Origin: JAVBPB01 sp031549965
Lineage (GTDB): Bacteria > Bacillota > Clostridia > Lachnospirales > Lachnospiraceae
Assembly (NCBI GenBank): GCA_031549965.1
Contig: JAVBPB010000120.1
Location: forward strand, 1 to 56,497
Direction of reading: 5' to 3'
Length of the DNA: 56,497 bases
Made by a program: the position numbers and the translations under genes
Part shown: piece after piece, positions 1 to 8,183 of the stretch
Position numbering within the stretch: the first letter of the stretch is position 1
Layout: each line of letters starts with the position of its first letter
The notes under the pieces: generated by a model
Told to the model about the DNA's origin: nothing
Database searches by the model: none
What the model saw: only the letters and a program-made list of their open reading frames with translations

Positions 1-75
1 ACACCACTGATTAGGTTTCTAGCTTTGCGTCCTTATCTTTCAATAAGTTTGCCCCTCAATTAATCTCTCCCATTT
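1..75 (-). promoter_or_regulatory. Cyclic-di-GMP-I (GEMM-I) riboswitch, 5' part, cut by window edge
   Basis: Read on the minus strand, the segment carries the GEMM-I signature GGGGCAAACTTATTGAAAG followed by ATAAGGACGCAAAGC. This is the conserved GCAAAC strand, a short hairpin closed by a GAAA tetraloop, and the GGACGCAAAGC strand. A CCTAA-type segment resembling the tetraloop receptor follows before the window ends. The 3' half of the aptamer and the controlled gene lie to the left of position 1, so the target is unknown. The same signature occurs again at 13067-13175. Confidence 0.8.
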
Positions 76-227
76 TGTGGTGATTATAACATAGCTTTAA
101 TATAATTCCAAGTAGTACAATGTGACTATTTATTCAGTTAAAAAGATAGTATAACACATATGGTATATAAATCGTAGGGATGCTTGAGTTGACGTTTACA
201 AATATTCTAAGTAAATTTATAGACAAA

Positions 228-435
228 CAGCTTTGCCTCGATAAATTAAATCTCCCCTGAGTCTTTAGAGCTATTCTCTGAAAATGCCTTATAGGTCATG
301 GAAATGAGACTATACCTCGTGTCAGCCTTGCTGACATGAGGTTGTTTATAGGCTCATTGGAATGTTTGACCTATCGGTATTTTCAGAGAATAGCTCTAAA
401 GACTCAGGGGGCGAAAGACTAAACCGCAAAGCGTC
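228..435 (+). repeat. Cruciform element A (complete copy of a four-member family)
   Basis: Intergenic palindromic element of about 208 nt. The outer pair is CAGCTTTGC at 228-236 with GCAAAGCGTC at 426-435. The main stem is 32 perfect base pairs (254-285 with 379-410). A second stem is 8 perfect pairs (291-298 with 367-374), followed by AATGAG at 303-308 with CTCATT at 353-358, CTATA with TATAG, and an apical hairpin CCTC-GTGTCAG/CTGACAT-GAGG. The motifs CATGGAAATGAGAC and GGCTCATTGGAATGTTTG are shared with the copies near 45 kb and 56 kb, while the two long stems have unrelated sequence in each copy. No protein is encoded. The rest of the gene-free stretch 76-451 shows nothing else that I recognise. 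Confidence 0.85.
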
Positions 436-451
436 ACTGTCACTATAAACC

Positions 452-1570
452 CTACAATCTCCTAAAATCATTAATATTCTTAATTACAAATTTAGTGTCT
501 TTAATAATTCTGTTAAACATTCCTGCCTTATATAGGTTTATGATTATCATTCCGACAGGAACTCCTATAATCATTCCAAGTATTCCTTTTAATTTTAAGC
601 CTATGTACATGAAAATTAAAGTTGCAAATGGGCTTAAACCTATGCTGTCTCCTAGTATTTTGGGTTGTATAAGTTGCCTTACTATTTGCGAAACTAGGTA
701 TATTGTAATTAAGCCTATGGCTCTTGTTGTGTTGCCTGAAAAAAATTCTATTATTGCCCATGGGGTTAGGATTGTGCCTGTTCCAAAAAATGGTAGGAAG
801 TCTAAGAAGGCAATTAAGATACCTATTAGTACTGCATATTCTACTTTTAGGATTGCAAGACCAATGCATATTATTAGAACAATAATTGACATAATTTTAA
901 ATTGGGCTTTAAAGTATCCTCCAACTGCTACTTTTAGAGTGTTTATTATGAAATTGTATTTTTCTTTGATTGAAATTGGTGTTATTTTTTCAATTGTATT
1001 TGTTATTGATTCTTTTTCTACGATTATGAAATATGAAGCTAAAAGAGTTATAATGAACATTAAAAGACCGTCCGCTACATTTTTTGTTATTGCACCTGCA
1101 TCTATGTTAAATTTTGCAATATTTGTGATTATATTGTTCATGTATGATCCTAAACTGTTAAAAATACTCATCACTATGTTTTGGACTTCCTCTGGAAGGG
1201 CTTCGTATACACCATTTAAGTTATTGCCTGCAACTTTTATTTGCTGCTCTATCTCTAAATATAGGGTAGGGATATCTTCCCACAGATTAAGGATTTGCCC
1301 CCATGCACCGTGTATTATGAAATAGATTGAAAAAATTATTAAACCTAATATTAAAATTATAAATATTACTGAACCGTGTTTTCTTTTTATTTTTATTTTT
1401 TTTTCTAAAAATTTTATTAATGGGTTTGCTATCATTGCTATAATCCATCCAATTACAAATGGTAAGAAAAATCCTAGAACTTTTGGCAACACGAAGATGA
1501 CTAAAAGGCAAAAAAATGCTGCTATTAGTAAGTTTATTAAAACTTTAATATATATACTTGGCTGTCTCAT
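452..1570 (-). CDS. ytvI: AI-2E-family membrane protein, YtvI-like sporulation protein
   Basis: A 372-residue multi-pass membrane protein of the AI-2E transporter superfamily. It has two hydrophobic N-terminal helices, a soluble stretch around residues 90-165, and a C-terminal half of about five closely packed helices including the family-typical LDFLPFFGTGTILTPW and LKGILGMIIGVPVGMI segments. The best match from memory is the sporulation integral membrane protein YtvI found throughout spore-forming Firmicutes. Its molecular role is not settled, and transport of a small molecule is an inference from the superfamily. The ATG is preceded by TTAGGAGG. It lies 71 nt downstream of the zinc permease gene and could be read through from that operon, although a hairpin separates them. 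Confidence 0.75.
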   Translation of the reverse strand: MRQPSIYIKVLINLLIAAFFCLLVIFVLPKVLGFFLPFVIGWIIAMIANPLIKFLEKKIKIKRKHGSVIFIILILGLIIFSIYFIIHGAWGQILNLWEDIPTLYLEIEQQIKVAGNNLNGVYEALPEEVQNIVMSIFNSLGSYMNNIITNIAKFNIDAGAITKNVADGLLMFIITLLASYFIIVEKESITNTIEKITPISIKEKYNFIINTLKVAVGGYFKAQFKIMSIIVLIICIGLAILKVEYAVLIGILIAFLDFLPFFGTGTILTPWAIIEFFSGNTTRAIGLITIYLVSQIVRQLIQPKILGDSIGLSPFATLIFMYIGLKLKGILGMIIGVPVGMIIINLYKAGMFNRIIKDTKFVIKNINDFRRL

Positions 1571-1588
1571 TTTATGCCCTCCTAATTT

Positions 1589-1638
1589 GAGGCCACTAAC
1601 TGATTTTGTTTTAGATTTATAAATTTTTCAGTGGCTTC
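1589..1638 (-). promoter_or_regulatory. Hairpin between znuB and ytvI-like gene
   Basis: GAGGCCACT at 1589-1597 pairs with AGTGGCTTC at 1630-1638 around an AT-rich loop. On the minus strand it follows the znuB stop and ends just ahead of the ytvI-like ribosome-binding site. There is no good U-run, so it may be an attenuator or RNA-stability hairpin rather than a classical terminator. The motif GGCCACTGAAAAATT seen in this class of hairpin recurs in the terminator at 24861-24913. Confidence 0.4.
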
Positions 1639-1641
1639 CCT

Positions 1642-2481
1642 TTATTTAACCCTATCTTTCATAAAAAGTGTACAAAAGAATATTATTCCTGCAATAATTA
1701 CTATCATTGGTCCTGCTGATACATTATGGTAGTAGGATAAAATTAGTCCTAATATTCCGGAAAATACTGAAAAAATTATGGAAAATAAATGGTATTCCCT
1801 CATATTTACAGATATGTTTCTGCTGCTTGCTGCCGGCAGGATGAGTAACGCATTTATTATTAGTATTCCTACCCATTTTATTGATAGCATTACGATTAAT
1901 GCTATTAGAATGGCAAAAAGATTGTCTATTAATTTTACATTAATTTTTTTGCTTTTTGCCAGACTTGGGTTGATGCTTACAGCATGTAATTTGTTAAATC
2001 CAAATACCCAAAAGGTTATAGTTATTATGAAGACAAGTACTAGATGTAGTATTTCTTTTGGGGTTATACTTAGGATGTCTCCTACTAAAATTCCCATGTA
2101 TTTGCTGAAGTTGCCTCCCCTTGATAATACCACTAAGCCTATTGCTGTGCTTAGCGATGAAAAAACTGAAATTATGGTATCTGTTGAAACTGCATTCTTT
2201 CTTTTTATATAATTAAGAAGCAGTGCAAAAATTATGGCATATATAATCATTGATAAGCTTGTATTGGATATTCCTAGTATTACACCTATTGCCATTCCAG
2301 TAAGTGCTGAATGTCCCAATGCATCTGAAAAAAAGGCAAGCTTATTATTAACTATCATCGTTCCTAAGATTCCAAAAAGAGGGGTTATAATTATAATTGC
2401 AAGAATTGCATTTTTCATAAAATCGTATTTAATTAGGCTAAATGGAATAAGACTTTCCATTAATGTGTATATAATATCCAT
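1642..2481 (-). CDS. znuB: Zinc/manganese ABC transporter permease (ZnuB family)
   Basis: A 279-residue protein with eight or so hydrophobic helices, of the ABC-3 metal permease family. Diagnostic stretches are the N-terminal ALGHSALTGMAIGV segment, where the conserved alanine/glycine-rich helix follows the first loop, and the LILPAASSRNIS motif near residue 215 that forms the coupling region to the ATPase. With the ATP-binding and binding-protein genes immediately upstream it forms a complete importer for Zn2+ or Mn2+; the histidine-rich binding protein argues for zinc. It starts 16 nt after the ATPase gene, in the same operon. Confidence 0.9.
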   Translation of the reverse strand: MDIIYTLMESLIPFSLIKYDFMKNAILAIIIITPLFGILGTMIVNNKLAFFSDALGHSALTGMAIGVILGISNTSLSMIIYAIIFALLLNYIKRKNAVSTDTIISVFSSLSTAIGLVVLSRGGNFSKYMGILVGDILSITPKEILHLVLVFIITITFWVFGFNKLHAVSINPSLAKSKKINVKLIDNLFAILIALIVMLSIKWVGILIINALLILPAASSRNISVNMREYHLFSIIFSVFSGILGLILSYYHNVSAGPMIVIIAGIIFFCTLFMKDRVK

Positions 2482-2497
2482 TTTCTTCTCCCTAAAT

Positions 2498-3295
2498 TTA
2501 CGTTGTAATATAATTATGATTTCCGAAGGTGTTTACAAACTCTCTACTTTTATACACCTTTGAAACATTGCCTTCACATACAATTGTTTTATCTAAGAGT
2601 ATCACATTGTCTGCATATTTTGCAACAAAATTTAAATCATGAGATACAACAATTATTGAAAGATCGTAATTATTTTTTAACTTTTCTATATTTTTGTAGA
2701 ATAAATCCATGCCATTTTGATCCACTCCTGAGATGGGTTCATCAAGAATTAGTAAATTAGGTATGGGTAATGTTGCTATTGATAATAAAACTCTTTGAAG
2801 TTCTCCACCTGATAAATCACAAACTGCCCTGTCAATTAGCTCTTCTGCCATAAATTTAGATAATTGCTTTTTTATTTTATAATAAAGGGATTTTTGCTTG
2901 TGTATAAAAACCGGCATCTTTCCATGAAAACTGGCAAATATGTCATATACACTTGTTGGGGAGTTTTTTTCTATGTTTAAATGCTGGGGCACATAGCCTA
3001 TTTTTAGATCTGAAAATTCATTATTTCTCATATCTTTAAATTCAATAATTCCTGTATGATCAATTTCACCTAAAATAGCTTTTAGTAGTGTGGATTTACC
3101 TGCCCCGTTTTTTCCTATTATTGCCGTTAGCTTTCCGCAGTGTATATGAAGATTAATATTTTCAAGTATTGTTAAATCTCCTACCCTTACGCCAATGTCT
3201 TTAATCTTTATACAATGAAGTCCACAAGGTCTGCTGGTTTTTGAACTTATTTTTTTATAACTTGATTTAATTATTACAGGCTTTTTATTATCCAT
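2498..3295 (-). CDS. znuC: Zinc/manganese ABC transporter ATP-binding protein (ZnuC family)
   Basis: A 265-residue ABC ATPase. Walker A is GKNGAGKSTL near residue 60, the Q-loop region reads YVPQHLNIEK near 105, the signature is LSGGELQRVLL near 162, Walker B is NLLILDEPISGVD near 185, and the switch histidine is in VVSHDLNF. The ABC-type sequence LSGGELQRVLLA with a short C-terminus is typical of metal importers. Its ATG overlaps the znuA stop codon in the arrangement TAATG, so the two are translationally coupled. It energises uptake by the permease encoded next. Confidence 0.9.
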   Translation of the reverse strand: MDNKKPVIIKSSYKKISSKTSRPCGLHCIKIKDIGVRVGDLTILENINLHIHCGKLTAIIGKNGAGKSTLLKAILGEIDHTGIIEFKDMRNNEFSDLKIGYVPQHLNIEKNSPTSVYDIFASFHGKMPVFIHKQKSLYYKIKKQLSKFMAEELIDRAVCDLSGGELQRVLLSIATLPIPNLLILDEPISGVDQNGMDLFYKNIEKLKNNYDLSIIVVSHDLNFVAKYADNVILLDKTIVCEGNVSKVYKSREFVNTFGNHNYITT

Positions 3296-4338
3296 TATTT
3301 TAAAGCCTCCTTTAATATATCCAGATTTTTTCTCATTCCATTAATATATGAATCTTTATTGTACTCACCTGTAACTAATGAATCTAATATAAATACTCTT
3401 GAATTGGTTTCTTTGGATATTGTTTGAGCTATTTTGTCTCCATACTGTTCCTCAACTAAAAGAGTTTTAATATTATAATTATTTATATCTTCTATAACTT
3501 CTTTAATTTCTTTTGCTCCCAAAGAACTTTCTGAGTCCATGTTCACTGTATGTCTTATATTAATTCCAAGCTCATTACATAAGTAAGCAAAAGAATCGTG
3601 AAATATGATTACTTGTCTTTCTTCTAAATTATTAGATAAATCTTTAGCTTCTTGATTTAATTTTAGTAAATTGTCTAAATAATCATTTGTATTTTTTGCA
3701 TATTCCAAAGCATGATTTTTATCCAAGTTTGATAAAGCACTTTCGATATTTTTTACTTGTTCAATGTATTTGGTTATATCCATCCAAATATGTGCATTTA
3801 TCTCTCCATGATCATGTAAGTCGTGGTCATCCTCTTGGTGAACATCTTCCTCATATGAATCTTCTTCATGTGAATCTTCTTCATGAGCATCCTCCTCATG
3901 ATAGTGCTCTGACTCATGTTCTTCCATTTTAGCATGTTCATCTACTTCTTCATGACTATTTTCTAAAAAATCTATTCCTTCACTAGAATCAATTATCGTT
4001 AAATTAGGATATTGTTTAGCCACATCTTGAATAAAACTTTCAATTCCTCCGCCATTTATGATGAAGACGTCTGCCATTTCCAGTGTAATCAAATCCTGAG
4101 GTGTTAGCTGATAATCATGTAAACACCCTGTTTTTGGTTCTGTTAAATTTACTAAAATTACATTATCACAGTCATTTACCACATTTAAAGCTGCAATATA
4201 TACCGGATAAAATGATGTAACAACTCTTATTTTTGAAGAATCTTTTTCTTCTTTATCTGTTACAAAATTTATGGAAACTAATCCGGATAAGGATATTATT
4301 GACAGCATAGCTATAACCATAAAAAGTTTCTTTTTCAT
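3295..4338 (-). CDS. znuA: Zinc ABC transporter substrate-binding protein (ZnuA family), His/Glu-rich loop
   Basis: A 347-residue cluster A-1 metal-binding protein. The likely metal ligands are the histidines of CLHDYQLTPQD near residue 93, NAHIWMD near residue 183 and IFHDSF near residue 248, plus an acidic residue near LDSLVTG. A long His/Asp/Glu-rich insert (about residues 132-180, with repeats of the type HEED) precedes the second ligand, as in ZnuA proteins, and points to zinc. The N-terminus has a hydrophobic segment but no lipobox cysteine, so the protein seems held by an uncleaved signal anchor or released, unusual for Gram-positive solute-binding proteins. AGGAGATAAA precedes the ATG, 8 nt after the MATE gene. 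Confidence 0.9.
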   Translation of the reverse strand: MKKKLFMVIAMLSIISLSGLVSINFVTDKEEKDSSKIRVVTSFYPVYIAALNVVNDCDNVILVNLTEPKTGCLHDYQLTPQDLITLEMADVFIINGGGIESFIQDVAKQYPNLTIIDSSEGIDFLENSHEEVDEHAKMEEHESEHYHEEDAHEEDSHEEDSYEEDVHQEDDHDLHDHGEINAHIWMDITKYIEQVKNIESALSNLDKNHALEYAKNTNDYLDNLLKLNQEAKDLSNNLEERQVIIFHDSFAYLCNELGINIRHTVNMDSESSLGAKEIKEVIEDINNYNIKTLLVEEQYGDKIAQTISKETNSRVFILDSLVTGEYNKDSYINGMRKNLDILKEALK

Positions 4339-4346
4339 TTTATCTC

Positions 4347-5696
4347 CTATACAATTGTAATATTTCTAACCCATATTCTTTTTCTAAATCTTGCAAATGA
4401 CAATATAAACTTATAGACTTCTTCAAGCATTACCATTGCATAAACTATATGAATTGGCTGTTTTAAATAAAGTGCTCCTAAAAATGCCATTGGTATTCCA
4501 ATTAGCCAAACACTGGTACAATCAATTAGTAAGCATGCTTTTGTATCTCCACCGCTTCTAAGAATCCCGACTATTATAAGCATATTTACCATTTTTATTG
4601 GTAAATATATAGCAAACATTAAAAGGCATAATATAATACTTTCTTTAACTTCCTGAGTTACATTAAATATACTTACAATGGAATTGCTTAAAAGCATTAA
4701 CACTACACTTAAAAATATAGCTGCAATTATGGATATTTTGATTAAGTTCTTACCAAAATTGTAGGTTTTCTCAAGTTTATTTGCTCCTAGTTCATTACCA
4801 AGAGCTATGCCAGAAGCATTAGCCAGTCCCTGAAAAAATACAACCGCCAGTTGCTCTATTGTTTGGGTTATGGTAATTGTTGCAACTGCATCTGTACTCA
4901 TTCTTCCGTATGCAAGTGAATAAATTGTTACACCTAACCCCCACATAAATTCATTACCAATAACTGGTCCTACTGTAATAAAATAGTGTTTAACAAAGGC
5001 TTTATTTATATCAAGCATTTCACTTAACTTAGCCGCCATTACTCCTCTGCCTATATAAACGTATAATAAAATTGCTATAAGTTCAATTCCTCTTGCAATG
5101 ATGGCTGATATAGCTGCTCCTTTTACGCCAAGTTCTGGCAGTCCCAAATTACCAAGTATTAATCCGTAGTTTAAAATACATTTTGATATTACCACAACTA
5201 TAGCTACTATCATTGTAAATCTTACTTTATTTATTCCTCTTAGTGCCATTACATAAGTGAATGTTATTCCTACAAGGGGGTATGTCAGAGCAGAATATTT
5301 TAAGTATTTTGCTCCTACTTTAATTGTTTCAATATCAGGAGTAAAAATTCTAAGTAGGGTTTCTGGAGCAAAAAAAGCTGAAAAGGAAAATATAAATGAG
5401 CCTAATATAGAAATCATTAATGATAATCCAAGTACTCTTCTAATATTTGATATATCTTTTGCCCCCCAATACTGAGCAGTTAATATTGCTGCACCACTTG
5501 ATATACCAAAAACTAACAGTATATATACAAAAAACACTTTATTGGCAAGACCTACACCGGCTATTGCTTCTTTTCCAAGCTGACCAACCATCATAGTGTC
5601 AACAAGGTTAACCATTGTATCTACAAATGCCTGTAATGATATGGGAATTCCTAACATTAAAACTTTTTTATAAAAGTTCTTATCTTCTTTAAACAT
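4347..5696 (-). CDS. MATE-family multidrug/cation efflux transporter
   Basis: A 449-residue transporter with about twelve membrane helices. The N-terminal VLMLGIPISLQAFVDTMVNLVDTMMVGQLG stretch is the MATE hallmark (positions 14-41), and the second half repeats the pattern around QTIEQLAVVFFQGLANASGIALGNELGA. MATE proteins export drugs or organic cations in exchange for Na+ or H+; the substrate cannot be read from sequence. Its start overlaps the MFS gene by 8 nt and it ends 8 nt before znuA, so five transporter genes appear to be co-transcribed. Confidence 0.9.
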   Translation of the reverse strand: MFKEDKNFYKKVLMLGIPISLQAFVDTMVNLVDTMMVGQLGKEAIAGVGLANKVFFVYILLVFGISSGAAILTAQYWGAKDISNIRRVLGLSLMISILGSFIFSFSAFFAPETLLRIFTPDIETIKVGAKYLKYSALTYPLVGITFTYVMALRGINKVRFTMIVAIVVVISKCILNYGLILGNLGLPELGVKGAAISAIIARGIELIAILLYVYIGRGVMAAKLSEMLDINKAFVKHYFITVGPVIGNEFMWGLGVTIYSLAYGRMSTDAVATITITQTIEQLAVVFFQGLANASGIALGNELGANKLEKTYNFGKNLIKISIIAAIFLSVVLMLLSNSIVSIFNVTQEVKESIILCLLMFAIYLPIKMVNMLIIVGILRSGGDTKACLLIDCTSVWLIGIPMAFLGALYLKQPIHIVYAMVMLEEVYKFILSFARFRKRIWVRNITIV

Positions 5697-6894
5697 TTTG
5701 CCCTCTTTCTAATTTAGAATTAACTATGCCGTTAATTCTTAATGTACATAATAAAACCATTATAAAATATATTAAAACAACTATTGGAAATATAATAATA
5801 CTTAATCTTGCTGCTAAAAAGCCAATTAAAGGAGCAAAAAAAGAAGTTCCTGTATAGGCTGATGCCATCTGATAACCAATAATTGTCTGAGAATGCTTTT
5901 TTCCAAACCTTAGCGGTGTTTCATGAATCATACATGGAAATATTGGTGCAGCACCCAGACCAATTAAAATAAAAGCTATTAAAATAAATATATTAGGTAA
6001 CGGCACAATTAATAGTATAGTACCCAAACCTGCAAGCCCTCCGCCTAATAAAATCAGCCATTTGTTATCTAACTTCATGGTGATAAATCCAGTTATAAGT
6101 CTTCCTACTGTTATACCTGCGTAGTAAAAAGAAACCCAAGCTGCTGCCATACCAATATCAAGTTCTCTTACTTCAACTAAATAACTGCTTCCCCATAGTC
6201 CAACCGCCGCTTCAGCTCCGCAATAAAATAAAAATGCTGCCATTGCATACTTTACACCCTTTATTTTTATCGGCTTTGTATTAGTATGTATAATAGTGTC
6301 TGTGCTTTCCTCTTTTTCGTCATACCCACTATTTCCTCTTAATTTTGCAATCTTGTCCCATAATGGTAAGGATAAAAACAAAACTATAACTAATACTAAT
6401 TGTATCATTGCAACCGCAAAATATCCTTTTCTCCATGCTCCATCTCTATTAATAAACATCGCCATAATTATTGGTCCAAGAGTTGCACCTACTCCCCAGA
6501 AACAATGAAGCCAGCTCATATGATGAGCTTTATAATGCAATGCCACATAGTTATTTAACCCTGAATCTACTGTCCCTGCTCCTAGTCCAAGGGGAATTGC
6601 AAATAAAAACAACCAATAGGCATTAGGTGATGCAAAAAAACCTATTAATGCTGTACATGTCATTACACAGCTTATAAATGTAACCTTTCCAGTTCCTAAT
6701 TTTGCAATTATTTTACCACTTAACAAACTGGATACTATTGTACAAACAGTAATAGCCATAGAAATATATCCTGCAAACTCAAACGGCATATTCCATTCCA
6801 TTCTCATTGTAGGCCACCCTGTTCCTAGTAATGAATCTGGTAAACCAAGGCTAATAAAAGCCAGATAAATAATAATTAAAAATAAAGTTGCCAT
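5689..6894 (-). CDS. MFS transporter (sugar/permease-like, LPDSLLG subgroup)
   Basis: A 401-residue major facilitator with twelve predicted helices. The first helix carries GLPDSLLGTGWP, a motif of the FucP/YfkF-like branch whose members usually take up sugars or export small metabolites; the loop after helix 2 has the family GKIIAKLGTGKV signature. I chose the ATG at 6894 because AGGAGGATAAA sits just upstream; an in-frame ATG 17 codons earlier has no such site. It is the first gene of the MFS-MATE-znuACB operon. Substrate unknown. Confidence 0.85.
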   Translation of the reverse strand: MATLFLIIIYLAFISLGLPDSLLGTGWPTMRMEWNMPFEFAGYISMAITVCTIVSSLLSGKIIAKLGTGKVTFISCVMTCTALIGFFASPNAYWLFLFAIPLGLGAGTVDSGLNNYVALHYKAHHMSWLHCFWGVGATLGPIIMAMFINRDGAWRKGYFAVAMIQLVLVIVLFLSLPLWDKIAKLRGNSGYDEKEESTDTIIHTNTKPIKIKGVKYAMAAFLFYCGAEAAVGLWGSSYLVEVRELDIGMAAAWVSFYYAGITVGRLITGFITMKLDNKWLILLGGGLAGLGTILLIVPLPNIFILIAFILIGLGAAPIFPCMIHETPLRFGKKHSQTIIGYQMASAYTGTSFFAPLIGFLAARLSIIIFPIVVLIYFIMVLLCTLRINGIVNSKLERGQNV

Positions 6895-7184
6895 TTTATC
6901 CTCCTGTATGCATGTATAAAAGCTTATTAGTATATAATAAGTCATGGATTTGTTAATGTCAAGAAATAGAAAATTAATTAAAAATAAACTCTTATAATAT
7001 GTTACTATTCATAGCTTTGTTGAAGTTGGTCTTGAAAAAGTCCTTAATGTAGTCTGTGTATAGCAACTATAATATTTTTTATAATTGTATTTTTTTGTCA
7101 TTTCATACCGTTATTATAAGCTTGTAATATGATTATATTGCATTTACAATATATTACATAAACAAAAAAACGAAAGGTGATTGT

Positions 7185-7457
7185 ATGCTTGAATTTTATG
7201 ATGACTTAGATATAGAAACTCCTGAAGATATGTTTGAAAGCATTTGGTATAAAATCAATGAATTTGAAAAAAATTATGGAAAGGTAGATCTATTAATGGA
7301 AAAAATACGTCATAATGTAGCTCCTATATCTAAAGAAGAAGAAGAAATAAATATTCGCCTAGCTAAAGAACTAGAAAAATACGATATTGATTTAATTTCT
7401 GATGATTTTATTAAAAAGCTTGAAAAAGAACTTTTTAATTCAGAGGATATTGGTTAA
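7185..7457 (+). CDS. Small acidic protein of unknown function
   Basis: A 90-residue soluble protein that I do not recognise. It is rich in Glu, Asp and Lys, has no signal peptide or membrane helix, and looks entirely helical, with segments such as EFYDDLDIETPEDMF and EEEEINIRLAKELEKYDID. AAAGGTG lies 7 nt ahead of the ATG. It stands alone on the plus strand, divergent from the MFS operon, and is followed by a hairpin with a short T-run. Confidence 0.65.
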   Translation: MLEFYDDLDIETPEDMFESIWYKINEFEKNYGKVDLLMEKIRHNVAPISKEEEEINIRLAKELEKYDIDLISDDFIKKLEKELFNSEDIG

Positions 7458-7502
7458 ATCGGTATAGTAGGTATGCCCTTACGGGGCATGTACTCAACCG
7501 TT

Positions 7503-7537
7503 AAATCACCTAAAATCTCGTAATAAAGTGATTTTTT
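7503..7537 (+). terminator. Weak intrinsic terminator
   Basis: AAATCAC at 7503-7509 pairs with GTGATTT at 7528-7534 and is followed by further Ts. A G/C-rich hairpin ATGCCC/GGGCAT lies just before it at 7473-7489. Together they probably end the transcript of the small gene at 7185-7457. Confidence 0.45.
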
Positions 7538-7671
7538 AATAATATTAGGTGACAAAAATATTATATAATGTATTTTACAAATTTTTTATACTAAATTTTG
7601 GTTTTTTTTCTTTATTTTTTGGAAGAATAGAATTATAATATATATAATATAAAATAGAAAGGAAAATAATT

Positions 7672-8013
7672 ATGAATAAGAAAAATATTGGTAAAATAAT
7701 TATTGGCGGTGCTTCTTTGTTTGCAGCCTGTGGAATTGCTTATTATTTTGTAAAAGATTACATTAATAAAAAAGTATTAAACAATGACAGCTTAGATGAA
7801 GATTTTGAGGACTTTGATGATTTGGATGATTTTGAAGACTTAGACGATTTAGATGAAGATGATGAAAAGATAAATGATCAATTTAATTCACGTGAATATG
7901 TAACCCTAAATATTACAAGCCCTGAGGAATCTGAAAACAGTACTGTCATCGAAGATACTAAAGAAGATGAAATTTTAAAAGATAGTACAAAAGATAATAC
8001 TACTGCTAAATAG
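7672..8013 (+). CDS. Small membrane-anchored, Asp/Glu-rich protein
   Basis: A 113-residue protein with a short Lys-rich N-terminus, one membrane helix (about residues 9-26, GGASLFAACGIAYYFV) and a very acidic tail: residues 40-66 are almost only Asp, Glu, Leu and Phe in a repeating DDLDDFEDL pattern. The family is not recognised. The topology, a positively charged start followed by the helix, suggests the acidic tail is outside or in the wall space if the helix acts as a signal anchor. AGAAAGGAAAATAATT precedes the ATG. A strong terminator follows. Confidence 0.65.
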   Translation: MNKKNIGKIIIGGASLFAACGIAYYFVKDYINKKVLNNDSLDEDFEDFDDLDDFEDLDDLDEDDEKINDQFNSREYVTLNITSPEESENSTVIEDTKEDEILKDSTKDNTTAK

Positions 8014-8095
8014 TATTATTGTTATTAGTAATTGTATCATTTTAATATTAAGAAGATCCAATATATATCAATGTAATTAACTTAAGAAAGTAAAG

Positions 8096-8147
8096 ACCAG
8101 CAATACAATGTTTATATTTTCTAAACATTGTATTGCTGGTTTTTTAT
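8096..8147 (+). terminator. Strong intrinsic terminator
   Basis: A perfect 19-bp stem (8096-8114 with 8122-8140, loop TATTTTC) followed by TTTTTATT. It ends the plus-strand transcript of the acidic membrane protein gene. Confidence 0.85.
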
Positions 8148-8183
8148 TATTTAAAATATTAGCTAGTGTGCAATAACATATGA

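Noticed and set aside
228..435. Hammerhead or other self-cleaving ribozyme in the cruciform elements
   Set aside because: No CTGATGA and GAAA core at a three-way junction is present; the GAAA occurrences lie in joiners without the required partner.
228..435. IS200/IS605 ends or a degenerate insertion sequence
   Set aside because: No tnpA or tnpB remnant is near any of the four copies, and transposon ends would conserve the stems rather than vary them.
495..1325. 276-residue plus-strand open frame antisense to the ytvI-like gene
   Set aside because: It is the shadow of a well-supported membrane protein on the other strand, has no ribosome-binding site and no protein-family features.
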